A DNA stretch of 49,578 nt. Origin: Gemmatimonadales bacterium (GTDB lineage: Bacteria > Gemmatimonadota > Gemmatimonadetes > Palauibacterales > Palauibacteraceae). The position numbers and the translations under genes were made by a program. This document shows positions 33,637 to 43,200 of this stretch, one piece after another; the stretch's first letter is position 1, and the number at the start of each line of letters is the position of its first letter. The DNA lies in contig VXOJ01000006.1 in the NCBI GenBank assembly GCA_009840115.1, positions 1 to 49,578 of the forward strand, written 5' to 3'. The notes under the pieces were generated by a model. That model was not told the DNA's origin and made no database searches. It was given only the letters and a program-made list of their open reading frames with translations.

Positions 33637-34506
33637 TCAGTTCGAAGGCGGCACGAGCGCGACCGCGCGCAGGGGGCCGCCCGATCCGCCCGAGACCTTC
33701 ATCGGCAGGGCGATGACGGTCGCGCCGCGGGCCGGAAGCCGGTCGAGGTTCGTGAGATTCTCGAGGCCGGGCGCGTTCGCCGCGGCGACGATCCGGTGGA
33801 CGATGAAGTCGGTGGATGCCCCGTAGTCGATGGAAGCCACGTCGGCGCCGAGCGCCGCGGCCCCGCGCTCCTCGACGAGGAGGCGCGCGGCGGCCTCGCC
33901 GTAGCTCGGAAAGTGGAGTTGCGACGCATCGCCGGGCGTGTCGTCGCCGAGGTACGAGAGGGCGTCGGGCCAGCGGGCGCTCCACCCCGTCCGAAGGAGG
34001 ACGATGCTCCCGGGCTCGATCGGACCGTGCTCCGCCTCGTGCGCCTCCACATCGGCGACGGTCAGCCGGTAGTCGGCGTCCGCGGCCGCCTGGGCGGTCA
34101 CATCGATCACCGCCGCCGGGCCGATGAGCCGCCTGAGCGGGATCGACGCGACGTCGGGCCCTCCCTCGAGGAAATGGATGGGGGCATCGATGTGGGTGCC
34201 GCCGTGTTCGGCCGTGGCCAGGGAGTAGGCGGAGTAGAAGTAGCCGCCTTCGGTCTCGCCGAAGGCCAACTCGTGCAGCGCGAACCCGGCGGTGTCCGTC
34301 GGCCAGTAGACCGTCTCATCGCCGAAGGCGTGGCTGAGGTCGACGAGGTCGTAGCCCTCCAGGTCTAGCGGTCCCGGAGCTTCGTCGCCCGCGTCCTCCG
34401 CGGCGGCCGGCGTGTCGCCGGGCGTCTCCACCCACACCGAACAGGCCACCGCCGCGCCCGCGACGAGGGTGGCGGCCGCCGCGCGCGAAAGCTCCGAAAT
34501 CACCAT
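33637..34506 (-). CDS. Cyclase-family hydrolase (kynurenine formamidase-like), lipoprotein
   Basis: 289 residues from ATG at 34506 with GGGAGAAG upstream. The signal ends in a lipobox-like AVAC, then a low-complexity acidic linker. The catalytic signature HGGTHIDAPIHF is the HxGTHxDxPxH metal motif of the cyclase/KynB family, preceded by LVDLSHAFGDETVYWPTD and followed by VLLRTGWSARWP and ASIDYGASTDF. Members open N-formylkynurenine, isatin or other cyclic or formyl amides. No tryptophan-catabolism gene is adjacent except a kynurenine-type aminotransferase some 15 kb away, so the substrate is open. It is divergent from the EamA transporter across 60 nt. Confidence 0.9.
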   Translation of the reverse strand: MVISELSRAAAATLVAGAAVACSVWVETPGDTPAAAEDAGDEAPGPLDLEGYDLVDLSHAFGDETVYWPTDTAGFALHELAFGETEGGYFYSAYSLATAEHGGTHIDAPIHFLEGGPDVASIPLRRLIGPAAVIDVTAQAAADADYRLTVADVEAHEAEHGPIEPGSIVLLRTGWSARWPDALSYLGDDTPGDASQLHFPSYGEAAARLLVEERGAAALGADVASIDYGASTDFIVHRIVAAANAPGLENLTNLDRLPARGATVIALPMKVSGGSGGPLRAVALVPPSN

Positions 34507-34566
34507 GACTCTTCTCCCTTCTCTTCTGAAAGTGGCGACTCGCGGTTGACGAAGCGAGATTCGCCC

Positions 34567-35451
34567 ATGCGCAAGATCACTCGGGGCCTCCTCGTCGTAT
34601 TCCTTGCGTCCCTCGGGTATGGGGCCCTGCCGATCTTCGCCAAGCTCGCACTCGCGGAGGGCATCGAGGTGCTGCCGCTGCTGGCCTGGCGCTTCCTGCT
34701 CGGGAGCGGGTTGCTGTGGATCTTCGTGGTCGCCACCGGGCGGCCCCGGCCCCCACGGGGACGACTGCCCGGCCTTGTCCTGCTCGGTCTGCTGTACGCA
34801 TTCAATGCGACGTGCTACATGCTGGGGCTCGACCGCCTGCCGGCCTCGGTCGCGACGCTCGTCCTGTTCAGCTATCCGGCGATGACCGTACTCCTGGCGC
34901 GGTTCTGGGTCGGCGAACGGCTGACCCCGCGCCGCATCGCCGCGCTGGCGCTCACGACCGCCGGGTGCGCGCTGACCGTCGGCACCGGATTCGGAGGGGG
35001 CGATCCGCTGGGCGTGGGACTCATCGTGCTCGCGGTCGTGTTCCTGGCCCTGTGGATCGTGAGGAGCCACGGGGTCTTCGCCGGGTTGCCGCCCATCTCC
35101 GCCACGGCCACGGCGCTGACGTCCACCGCCATCGCGATCTCGGCAGCCGGTCTGGCCACGGGGGGCATCGGCGTGCCGCTCGCGCCCGCGCCGCTGCTCC
35201 TCCTGGGCGCGATCGGCCTCTTCTCGACCGCCGTCCCCATCACGGCGTTCCTCATCGGGATCCAGTGGATCGGGCCAGGCCGGGCGGCGACCGCCGCCAC
35301 CATGGAGCCCGCCGTGACCCTCGCCCTCGCCGCCGCCGTGCTCGGCGACCGCCTCTCGGCCGGACAGTGGCTCGGCGCCGCGCTCATCCTCGCCGGAGTC
35401 CTCTCGCTCCGGCTGGAGCCTCGCTCGGACATCACGGATGGCCACCCGTAG
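34567..35451 (+). CDS. EamA/DMT-superfamily transporter
   Basis: 294 residues; ATG at 34567 preferred to a TTG 21 nt upstream. Ten hydrophobic helices in two EamA repeats: the first contains ALPIFAKLALAEGI and VATLVLFSYPAMTVLLA, the second VPITAFLIGIQWIGPGRAATAATMEP, ending with LAAAVLGDRLSAGQWLGAALILAG. Such carriers export amino acids or other small metabolites, often as drug/metabolite exporters. The position next to a divergent cyclase-family hydrolase may indicate export or uptake of its substrate or product, but this is only suggested by proximity. Confidence 0.9.
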   Translation: MRKITRGLLVVFLASLGYGALPIFAKLALAEGIEVLPLLAWRFLLGSGLLWIFVVATGRPRPPRGRLPGLVLLGLLYAFNATCYMLGLDRLPASVATLVLFSYPAMTVLLARFWVGERLTPRRIAALALTTAGCALTVGTGFGGGDPLGVGLIVLAVVFLALWIVRSHGVFAGLPPISATATALTSTAIAISAAGLATGGIGVPLAPAPLLLLGAIGLFSTAVPITAFLIGIQWIGPGRAATAATMEPAVTLALAAAVLGDRLSAGQWLGAALILAGVLSLRLEPRSDITDGHP

Positions 35452-35524
35452 CAGGCCTGGCGGCACTCCAACCTTTCGCGCAAAGGGCGCGTCTCAAGAT
35501 CGACACAGGAACGCGGACCAGGAC

Positions 35525-36106
35525 GTGATCGAACCGAACGGCAAATCCCGGGAGCACGGATCGGACGCGCGGGCGGAGGGGCAGCCTTCCGCCGGCGTCG
35601 AGGCGGACGTGCGGGCGGCGACGTTCGGGGATGCGGAGGCGTTCGAGCGCCTCTACCGCGCCCACGTGTCGCGGGTCTATGGACTCGCGTGCCGAATGGC
35701 CGGGAGCGAACGGGCGGACGAACTCACGCAGGATGTTTTCGTTCGAGCGTGGGAGAAGCTCGGGACGTTCCGCGGCGAATCGGCCTTCAGTTCGTGGCTG
35801 TACCGGCTGGCGGTGAACCTCCTGTGCAGCCGGCTGCGAGCGCTGAAGCTGCAACGGGAACGGGAGATGGCGAACGAGATTCCACTGGCGGTGGCCCGGG
35901 CGCGGCACGACAGCATCGAGATCCGCCTCGACTTCGAGGTCGCGCTCGAACGGCTCCCGGATGGGGCGCGCGAGGTCTTCGTGCTGTACGACGTCGAGGG
36001 CTACAAGCACCGCGAGATCGCCGAGCAGTTGGACATCACGGCCGGCACGTCCAAGTCCCAGCTGCACCGGGCGCGGATGATTCTGAGACGGCACCTGGAG
36101 AGGTAG
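35525..36106 (+). CDS. ECF-type RNA polymerase sigma factor
   Basis: 193 residues if the GTG at 35525 is used; an in-frame ATG at 35438 would overlap the EamA gene and add basic sequence without family resemblance. Region 2 is clear (FERLYRAHVSRVYGLACRMAG, ADELTQDVFVRAWEKLGTFRGESAFSSWLYRLAVN) and region 4 follows (LPDGAREVFVLYDVEGYKHREIAEQL, TSKSQLHRARMILRRHL). It is followed by a zinc-finger anti-sigma and two DUF4097 proteins, an arrangement common for envelope-stress sigma factors. It may direct transcription of its own operon; no promoter motif was identified. Confidence 0.93.
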   Translation: MIEPNGKSREHGSDARAEGQPSAGVEADVRAATFGDAEAFERLYRAHVSRVYGLACRMAGSERADELTQDVFVRAWEKLGTFRGESAFSSWLYRLAVNLLCSRLRALKLQREREMANEIPLAVARARHDSIEIRLDFEVALERLPDGAREVFVLYDVEGYKHREIAEQLDITAGTSKSQLHRARMILRRHLER

Positions 36107-36114
36107 TTGAACCG

Positions 36115-36867
36115 ATGACAGATCGAGAACAGCGGAAGGATCGCTTTCGGGACCGTCTTTCGGAGTACCTCGACGGCAGCCTCGGCGCCGAGGAGGAGGT
36201 CCTGATCGAGCGGCACCTGGAGCGGTGCGAGGACTGCGCCCGGACGCTCGCCGAACTCGAGGCCGTGGTGGACCGGGCCGCGAGCCTCGGACCGCGCGAA
36301 CCGGGCGAGGACCTCTGGCCCGAAATCGCGGCGCGGATCGGCGTCCGGCCCGCCGGGCTCGCGGGCGTGGCGCCCGACACCTCCGAAGCACCGGCCCGGC
36401 GCCGGCCATCCGCCAGCCGCATCGCGCGTTTCGCGCCGCAACTCGCGGCCGGCATCGCGCTGGGGTGGCTCTCCGGGGCGCTCGTGTGGACGGCCGTGAC
36501 GCGGGACGACATCGCCGGGATCCCGGGCACGGCGGACACCTCCTCGGGATTCGGCGCTCCGTCGCTCCTGCCGCCGGCCGTGCAAAGCGCCTCGACGCTG
36601 CAAGACGAAGGATCGAGCGCCGAGGAATACGCCCGCCTGATCGCTGAACTCGAACGCGTGCTGTTCGACTCGGAGCGGCCGCTGCCGCCGGAGACCGTGG
36701 CGCGCATCCGCCGCGCGCTCGTGACGATCGACCGCGCCATCGAGGACGCCCGCGCGGCGCTGCTCGAACTGCCCGATGATCCCTACATCCAGCAACACAT
36801 GGAGAACACGATGCGACGCAAGTCGGAGTTCCTTACCCAGGCCGTGCAGCTCGCGGGGACGGACTGA
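36115..36867 (+). CDS. Membrane anti-sigma factor with zf-HC2 domain
   Basis: 250 residues, ATG at 36115. The N-terminal HLERCEDCARTLAELE is the HxxxCxxC zinc-binding anti-sigma motif that holds the ECF factor. A membrane helix lies near residues 103-122 (FAPQLAAGIALGWLSGALVW). The roughly 125-residue outer part is helical (AEEYARLIAELERVLFDSE, ARIRRALVTIDRAIEDARAALLEL) and may sense envelope signals. It begins 8 nt after the sigma-factor stop and its own stop overlaps the next start by 1 nt (TGATG), so the module is translated as a unit. Confidence 0.9.
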   Translation: MTDREQRKDRFRDRLSEYLDGSLGAEEEVLIERHLERCEDCARTLAELEAVVDRAASLGPREPGEDLWPEIAARIGVRPAGLAGVAPDTSEAPARRRPSASRIARFAPQLAAGIALGWLSGALVWTAVTRDDIAGIPGTADTSSGFGAPSLLPPAVQSASTLQDEGSSAEEYARLIAELERVLFDSERPLPPETVARIRRALVTIDRAIEDARAALLELPDDPYIQQHMENTMRRKSEFLTQAVQLAGTD

Positions 36868-37736
36868 TGGCCCCGGCGACGGTGGTCCTGGCCGTTCTCG
36901 CAGCGACGAGCCCCGGAGCGCGCGACACGACGTTCGTGGTGCCCGAGGGCGCGCGCATCGAGATCGAACACCGAGAGGGAGACATCCGCGTGATGGGCGC
37001 GGCCAGCCGCGAGGCGCGGGTCGTGCTCGACGACGATGACGGCCGGATTCGCGTGCAATCCTCGGGCGGCACGATCCGGCTCGGCGCGAGCCCGAGCGGC
37101 GACGGCGCGGACCTCCTCATCTACCTCCCCGAGGATGTCGACGTGAGCGTGGTCGGACACGAGGGCGACGTCACGGTCGCCGGCGTCGTCCGCGGCGCGG
37201 TGGCCGTGAGAACCGCCGACGGAGACGTGGAGATCGACGGGGCCGCCAGCGTCAGCGTCGCCACGCTGGACGGCTCCGTGACGGTGTCGAACACCGGAGC
37301 CGCGACGGTCAGCGTGACGGACGGCGACGTGTGGCTCGATCAGGTCGCGGGAGCGATGAGCATCAGCGGCATCGACGCCGACATCATTGTCACGAACGCC
37401 GACACGCGCGCCATCTCGGTCGCCACGGTGGACGGCGACGTCTGGTACGACGGCGCCCTTCACGGCGACGGCAGCTACTCGCTGAGCACTCACGACGGCG
37501 ATGTAACGTTCGCCGTCCCGGAGAACGCCGGCGCCCGCATCTCCGTGTCCACCTTCGACGGAGAACTCGTCCCATCGTTCCCCGTCCAGTTCCAGGGAGG
37601 CAGCGTGCGGGGAGGAGAGTTCACGGTCGGCGACGGCTCGGCCGCGGTGACGCTGAAGTCGTTCGACGGAGACATCCTCCTCGTTCGCCCGGGGGAGCGT
37701 ACCCCCGACCTGGACAGTGAGGAACCCACGAAATAG
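36867..37736 (+). CDS. DUF4097 beta-strand repeat protein, first copy
   Basis: 289 residues from ATG at 36867. A short signal-like start leads to a long solenoid of about 18-20 residue units carrying DGDV or DGSV turns (REGDIRVMG, HEGDVTVAGV, ADGDVEIDGA, LDGSVTVSN, TDGDVWLDQ, VDGDVWYDG, HDGDVTFAV, FDGDILLVR). This is the DUF4097 right-handed beta-helix pattern, commonly encoded beside ECF/anti-sigma pairs. Its function is unknown, but a periplasmic, possibly surface-exposed, structural or sensing role fits. It is coupled to the anti-sigma gene. Confidence 0.85.
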   Translation: MAPATVVLAVLAATSPGARDTTFVVPEGARIEIEHREGDIRVMGAASREARVVLDDDDGRIRVQSSGGTIRLGASPSGDGADLLIYLPEDVDVSVVGHEGDVTVAGVVRGAVAVRTADGDVEIDGAASVSVATLDGSVTVSNTGAATVSVTDGDVWLDQVAGAMSISGIDADIIVTNADTRAISVATVDGDVWYDGALHGDGSYSLSTHDGDVTFAVPENAGARISVSTFDGELVPSFPVQFQGGSVRGGEFTVGDGSAAVTLKSFDGDILLVRPGERTPDLDSEEPTK

Positions 37737-37753
37737 CTACGAACCCACGAAAT
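37722..37753 (+). repeat. Short direct repeat spanning the stop codon of the first DUF4097 gene
   Basis: GAACCCACGAAAT is present at 37722-37734 and again at 37741-37753, 6 nt apart. The first copy contains the last codons and part of the TAG stop; the second is in the spacer before the next gene's ribosome site. It looks like a small tandem duplication. Confidence 0.8.
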
Positions 37754-37766
37754 CGGGAGCAGCGTG

Positions 37767-38552
37767 ATGCGGAATACAGTGCGACAACTCGCCGCGGCGG
37801 CGGCATGGCTGGTGTGCCTGGGGGCGGCGGAAGCGCGGGCCCAGGACTTCGAATGGCAGGGGTCCGTCGATCCCGGAGACGCGATTGCGATCCGGGGCGT
37901 GAACGGCTCCGTCACGGCGAGCGCGGCGAGCGGCGGCCAGGTCCGCGTGCGGGCCACGAAGGAGTGGGACGACGACGATCCGGACTCGGTCCGCATCGAG
38001 GTCGTCGAGGACCGGCGCGGCGTCCTCATCTGCGCCGTCTACCCGTCGAGGCGCGGGCGCGACCCGAACCGGTGCGGGCGGGAAGGCGACTACGAGATGA
38101 ACGTCCGCGACAACGATGTGAAGGTCCACTTCACCGTCGAGGTCCCACCTGGCGTCGACCTGGAGGCGCGAACCGTCAACGGGGAGATCGAAGCGCAGGG
38201 AATCTCTGACGAAGTCGAGGCGCGAACCGTCAACGGGGGCATCTCGGTCGTGGGGGCGGGGGCGGTGTCCGCAACCACGGTCAACGGTTCGATCGAGGCG
38301 CGGCTGGCGAGTCAGCCCTCGGACGATCTCAGTTTCATCACGGTAAACGGAGGAATCCGCCTCGTCCTGCCCGATGGGATCGATGCGGACGTCTCAATCC
38401 GGACGGTCAACGGAGCAATTGACACGGAGTTCCCGCTCACGATCCGCGGGCGCTGGGGACCGAAGTCGGCCTCCGGCGAGATCGGCGCGGGAGGACCGGA
38501 AATCGAGTTGGGCACGGTCAACGGCGGCATCACCCTCGTCCGCGGAGGCTGA
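37767..38552 (+). CDS. DUF4097 beta-strand repeat protein, second copy with TVNG repeats
   Basis: 261 residues from ATG at 37767 (a GTG directly before it is possible, but GGGAGC is better spaced for the ATG). A signal peptide ends EARAQD. The mature part is a beta-solenoid marked by VNG turns: IRGVNGSV, ARTVNGEI, ARTVNGGI, ATTVNGSI, FITVNGGI, IRTVNGAI and LGTVNGGI, mostly 17-22 residues apart. The repeat differs from the DGDV type of the preceding gene, so the two are paralogues at family level only. It closes the sigma/anti-sigma operon and is convergent with the amidase gene. Confidence 0.85.
   Translation: MRNTVRQLAAAAAWLVCLGAAEARAQDFEWQGSVDPGDAIAIRGVNGSVTASAASGGQVRVRATKEWDDDDPDSVRIEVVEDRRGVLICAVYPSRRGRDPNRCGREGDYEMNVRDNDVKVHFTVEVPPGVDLEARTVNGEIEAQGISDEVEARTVNGGISVVGAGAVSATTVNGSIEARLASQPSDDLSFITVNGGIRLVLPDGIDADVSIRTVNGAIDTEFPLTIRGRWGPKSASGEIGAGGPEIELGTVNGGITLVRGG
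38163..38238 (+). repeat. 22 bp direct repeat encoding EARTVNG
   Basis: A 22 bp sequence beginning GAGGCGCGAACCGTCAAC occurs at 38163-38184 and 38217-38238, 54 bp (18 codons) apart. The spacing equals one turn of the encoded solenoid, showing recent duplication of a whole turn. Confidence 0.8.
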
Positions 38553-38563
38553 CGCTACCGGCG

Positions 38564-38581
38564 GGCGTCCGACGCGACGCC
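38564..38581. terminator. Small hairpin between convergent genes
   Basis: GGCGTC and GACGCC form a 6 bp stem with a 6 nt loop in the 39 nt gap between the second DUF4097 gene and the amidase. It lacks a T-tract on either strand; a weak bidirectional terminator at best. Confidence 0.3.
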
Positions 38582-38591
38582 GAGTCCCGGC

Positions 38592-40232
38592 TCAGCCGAG
38601 CGTTGGGGCGAACGTCGGGGCGCGGCGCTCGTTCGTGGCCTGCTCGTAGGCGTAGGCGATCCGCAGCAGCGTGGGCTCGGTCCAGGCGGGGCCGAAGAAC
38701 GAGACGCCCGTCGGGAGACCGCGCACAAATCCCATCGGCACCGTGATGTCCGGGTAGCCGGCGATCGCGGCGGGCGCGGCCGACGATCCCCCATCGAGCC
38801 GGTCCCCCTTGATGTGGTCGGTCGGCCACGGGAGGTCGCGCGTCGGCGCGACGATCGCATCCAGGTCGTGCTCGCGCGCCAGGCGGTCGATCCCATCCTC
38901 CCGGTTCGCGCGCTGAATGGTGGCGACAGCGTTCAGGTATTCGGGGTCCGTGAGCGGCCCGCGCGCCTGGGACGCGATCAGGCGTTCCTGGCCGAAGTGC
39001 GGCATCTCCCGGTCGGCGTTCCGCTCGTTGAACTCGATGACCTCCGCCAGGCTCTTCACCGGGGCGTCCGGACCCAGCCCGGCCAGGTAGGCGTTCAGGT
39101 CGGCCTTGAACTCGTATTCGAGCAGGACGAGTGAGAGCGGGTCGTTCCACGCCGCCGCGTCCATGTTGGCGGGGTCGATGATGACCGCCCCCTCGGCCCG
39201 CATCGCCTCGACCGCCTCGTCGAACAGCGCCAGCACGCGCGGGTCGAAGCCGGGGAAGCTGCGCACGACCCCGATGCGAGCGCCCTCAAGCCCCACCGGA
39301 TCGAGGAACTGCGTGTAATCGGTGTGCGCGCGTCCCTCGCTTGCCGCGGTGGCGGGATCTCGCGGGTCCACGCCCGTGCAGGCCCCGAGCAGGGCGGCCG
39401 CGTCGCGGACCGTCCGACACATGGGTCCCGCCGTGTCCTGTGAATGGGAGATGGGGATGACCCCGGCCCGGCTCCAGAGCCCGACGGTCGGCTTGATGCC
39501 CACGATGCCGTTGCTCGAGGAGGGACACATGATGGAACCGCCCGTCTCCGTCCCCACCGTGAGCGCGCACAGGTTCGCCGACGCCGCGGCGCCGGAGCCG
39601 GAACTCGAGCCGCACGGGTTGCGGTCGAGCGCGTAGGGGTTCCGGCACTGCCCCCCGCGCGCGCTCCAGCCGGACGTCGCACGCACACCCCGGAAGTACG
39701 CCCACTCGCTGAGGTTCGCCTTGGCGAGGATGACGGCCCCCGCCTCGCGCAGCCGGGCAGCCACGAACGAGTCCTGCGGGGGGATCGAGCCCTCCAGCGC
39801 GAGCGAGCCCGCCGTCGTCGTCATCCGGTCGTGCGTGTCGATGTTGTCCTTGAGCGCGACGGGGATGCCGTGCAGCGGCCCGCGCACGTTCCCGGCCGCC
39901 CGCTCGGCGTCCAGTTCATCGGCGATCGCGAGCGCGTCGGGGTTCGTCTCGATAATCGAGCGGAGTTCGGGCCCCTGCCCGTCCAGCGCCTCGATGCGTG
40001 CGAGGTACAGTTCCGCGATTGAGCGGGCCGTGCGCTCGCCCGACGCCATGCTCGCCTGGAGTTCGTCGACCATCGCCTCGTCCAGCTCGAACGGCGGCAC
40101 GGCCGCAGCGCCGTCCGCGTCGCCGGCGGCAGGACCGTCGGACCCTCCTTCCGGCGCGCAGCCCGAGGCTGCGGCCACCACGCCGAGTCCGCCGGCAACG
40201 CTGGCTCCGATGAAGCCGCGACGGTCTATCAT
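38592..40232 (-). CDS. Tat-exported amidase-signature enzyme
   Basis: 546 residues, ATG at 40232. A twin-arginine signal DRRGFIGASVAGG precedes a possible lipobox (AASGC). The Ser-cisSer-Lys triad of the amidase-signature family is present: K128 in GIPVALKDNI, the cis-Ser near 209 in NPCGSSSGSG, and nucleophile S233 in GTETGGSIMCP. GIVGIKPTVGLWSRAGVIP is also typical. It is a stand-alone amidase rather than GatA, because no gatB or gatC is present and it is exported. The start overlaps the stop of the BNR-repeat gene by 4 nt, so both are co-translated. Confidence 0.92.
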   Translation of the reverse strand: MIDRRGFIGASVAGGLGVVAAASGCAPEGGSDGPAAGDADGAAAVPPFELDEAMVDELQASMASGERTARSIAELYLARIEALDGQGPELRSIIETNPDALAIADELDAERAAGNVRGPLHGIPVALKDNIDTHDRMTTTAGSLALEGSIPPQDSFVAARLREAGAVILAKANLSEWAYFRGVRATSGWSARGGQCRNPYALDRNPCGSSSGSGAAASANLCALTVGTETGGSIMCPSSSNGIVGIKPTVGLWSRAGVIPISHSQDTAGPMCRTVRDAAALLGACTGVDPRDPATAASEGRAHTDYTQFLDPVGLEGARIGVVRSFPGFDPRVLALFDEAVEAMRAEGAVIIDPANMDAAAWNDPLSLVLLEYEFKADLNAYLAGLGPDAPVKSLAEVIEFNERNADREMPHFGQERLIASQARGPLTDPEYLNAVATIQRANREDGIDRLAREHDLDAIVAPTRDLPWPTDHIKGDRLDGGSSAAPAAIAGYPDITVPMGFVRGLPTGVSFFGPAWTEPTLLRIAYAYEQATNERRAPTFAPTLG

Positions 40233-43200
40233 GGCGCGTCGTCCGTGATGATGAGCATGCCGAGGCCGCGCAGCGTCTCGTTGAGCGCCGCGACATCCGT
40301 CCTCACCAGTTCCTCGAGTTCGGCCAGGTGCGCCTCGAGCTGCTCCCGCAGCAGCGCCTTCACCTCCACCTGCTGGTCCGTGGGGCGGAAGTCCGCGATC
40401 GCCAGCGCGCCGACGAGGTAACCGAGCTTCTGGAGGAGCCGCGCCTCGAACCGCACCCCGTCCTGGCCCTGACCCGTGAGGCGCAGGTCGACCATCGTCT
40501 CCTGCAGGTCGATGAGCTTCTGCCGCAGGTCCTCGACCGACGCGGAGAGATCCTCGTCCTCCGCGAACCGGGACAGCGTCCCCAGCTGGACGCGCATCGC
40601 CTCCACGCGGTGCACGGCCTCGCCCGCCCGCACGACGTCGTCCCGCACCTCGCGGATGAACGCGAGCTGCTCGGCGATGTCCGCCTCCGTCCCCGCGGAA
40701 TGCGGGTCCTTCAGGACGGTGAGCGACTGCTCGTGCGTCGCCCCGTCCACCGTGAGCCGCACCGTGTACTGTCCCGGCGGCATCAGCACCGAGATCTGCG
40801 CCCCGCCCGGCGCCGGCCGCCCCTCTTCCCCGACCTCGATGTGCTCGGCGTACCTGGGCGGCGTGAGCATCCGGATCGGATCGTTGGTCTCGTCCCTCAG
40901 GTCCCAGTGGATCCGGTTTACGCCCGCGCGGTTCGGCGCCTCCAGCGTGCGCACGACCGTACCCCCACCGTCGAGGATATCGATCATCGGCGCCTCGGAG
41001 GCCGCCGCCGCGAGCCAGTAGTTGAGCGAGGCCCCGTACTCCGGATCCTCTCCGATCGTGGGGTCGTCATAGGGGATCGAGGGAGGCGTGATCGGCCGGA
41101 AGCGGTATGCGTCGCGCGGCGCGAACAGGTGCGAGGCCGAGGCCATCACCTCTGGCGTCAACTGCTGGATCGGCGACAGGTCGTCGAAGATCCAGAACCC
41201 GCGCCCGTACGTGCCCACGACGAGATCGTTGAAGTGCTCCTGGATCACGATCCCCGACACGGGCGCCGCCGGCAGGTTGTTCTGCAGCGGCTGCCAGTCG
41301 TCTCCGTCGTTGAAGGAGACGTAGATCGCGTTCTCCGTCCCCACGTAGAGGAGTCCCGACCGCACCGGGTCCTCGATGATGATCTTCGTGTAGCTCAGCA
41401 TGCTGGGCGGGATGCCGTCGACGATCTTCTCCCACGAGGCGCCGAAGTCGCGCGTCCGGTAGACGTGCGGGTCGCGGATGTTCACCTGGTGGCCGTCCGC
41501 CGCGATGTAGGCGGTGCCCGCGTCGTAGCGCGAGGGCGCGATGCTGCGCACGCCGATCCACTCCGGCAGCCCGGTGACGTTGCCCGTCACGTCCGTCCAG
41601 TTCTCCCCGCCGTCCCGCGTGATGTGGAGCTTGCCGTCGTTCGTGCCCGCCCAGATGAGGCCCGCCTCGATGGGCGACTCCGCGATCCCGAACACCGTGC
41701 CCGCGTATTCCACGCCAATGTTGTCGCCCGTGAGCCCGCCCGAGGGACCCATCCGGCTGCGGTCGTTCAGCGTCAGGTCCGGGCTGATCACCTCCCAGCT
41801 CTGCCCGCGGTTCCGGGTGCGGTGTACGTGCTGGCTCCCCACGTAGACCGTCTCGTTGTCGTGCGGGGAGATGTGGACCGGGGCGTCCCAGATGAAGCGG
41901 TAGCGGACGCCGGAGGCCGGCCCGCGGCTCTGCTCGGGCCATACCTCGACGGCGCGGTACTGCCGCCGCTCCTCCTCATAGCGGACCACGATCCCACCCA
42001 CCATCCCCGACCCCGAGGCCGACGACCACACGATGTCGGGGTCCGTCGGGTCCGGCGTGGCGAAGCCGCTCTCGCCGCCCCCGACGTGGTGCCACATGCC
42101 GCGCGGGATGTGGTTGATGCCCCGCACGCCGAGGATCCGGCTGTTGCTGGGGCCGCGATAGGTCGGCTCGTCCTGCTTGTTCCCGAGCACGTTGTAGGGG
42201 ACCGCGTTGTCCACCGTCACGTGGTACATCTGCGCGTTCGTGAGCCGCTGCCGGAACCACGTCCTGGTGCGGTTGATCGAAATCGAGAGGCCCTGGTCGT
42301 GCGCCACGATCATGCGGTCCGGGTTCGTGGGGTCGATCCACATGTCGTGGTGGTCGCCGCCGGGCGCCTGCGGGCGCGGCGTCACGTCCAGCGTGCGCCC
42401 TCCGTCCGTCGACACCGTGAAGGAGGCGGTGAGGAAGTAGGCCTCGTCCTCGTCATCGGGCGAGATCACGACGCGCGAGTAGTAGTGCGGCCGCCCCATC
42501 GCGTTCCGGTTGCGGGTGATGAGCGACCACGTGCGGCCCCCGTCCTCCGAGCGCCACAACTGGCCGTCCTCGGTGGGCTCGCCGTCCCACGGAATCCCGT
42601 CCCCCGTCTCCAGCATCGCATAGACCCGCTGCGGGTTCGATGGCGCGACCGCCACGGCCACCTTGCCCACCGGCTTCTTCGGCAGGCCGATCGTGTTGTC
42701 CGGTCCGTTCAGCTTCTCCCACGTGTCCCCGCCGTCGCGCGACACGTGCAGGCCCCCGCCCGGGCCGCCGCTCGTCCGCCCCCAGGTGTGGATCTCGAGC
42801 TGCCACGTGCCCGCGAAGAGGACGCGCGGGTTCGACGGGTCCATCGCGATATCCGAGCACCCCGTGTCCTCGTCGATGAAGAGGACGTGCTCCCAGCTCT
42901 CTCCGCCGTCCGTCGTCCGGTAGACGCCCCGCTCCGGCTGCGGCCCGTAGGAGTGGCCCAGGGCGCACACGTAGACGATGTCCGGGTTCGCGGGATGGAT
43001 GACGAGGCGCGGGATCCGTCCGGTGGGTTCGAGTCCCATGAGGGTCCACGTCTCCCCCGCGTCCGTCGACTTGTAGACGCCCTGCCCGACGGAGATGTGG
43101 CTGCGGATCTTCCCTTCCCCCGTCCCCGTCCAGACGATGTTGGGGTCCGTGGGAGAGACGGCGAGCGAGCCGATCGACTGCACCGGCTGGTCGTCGAACA

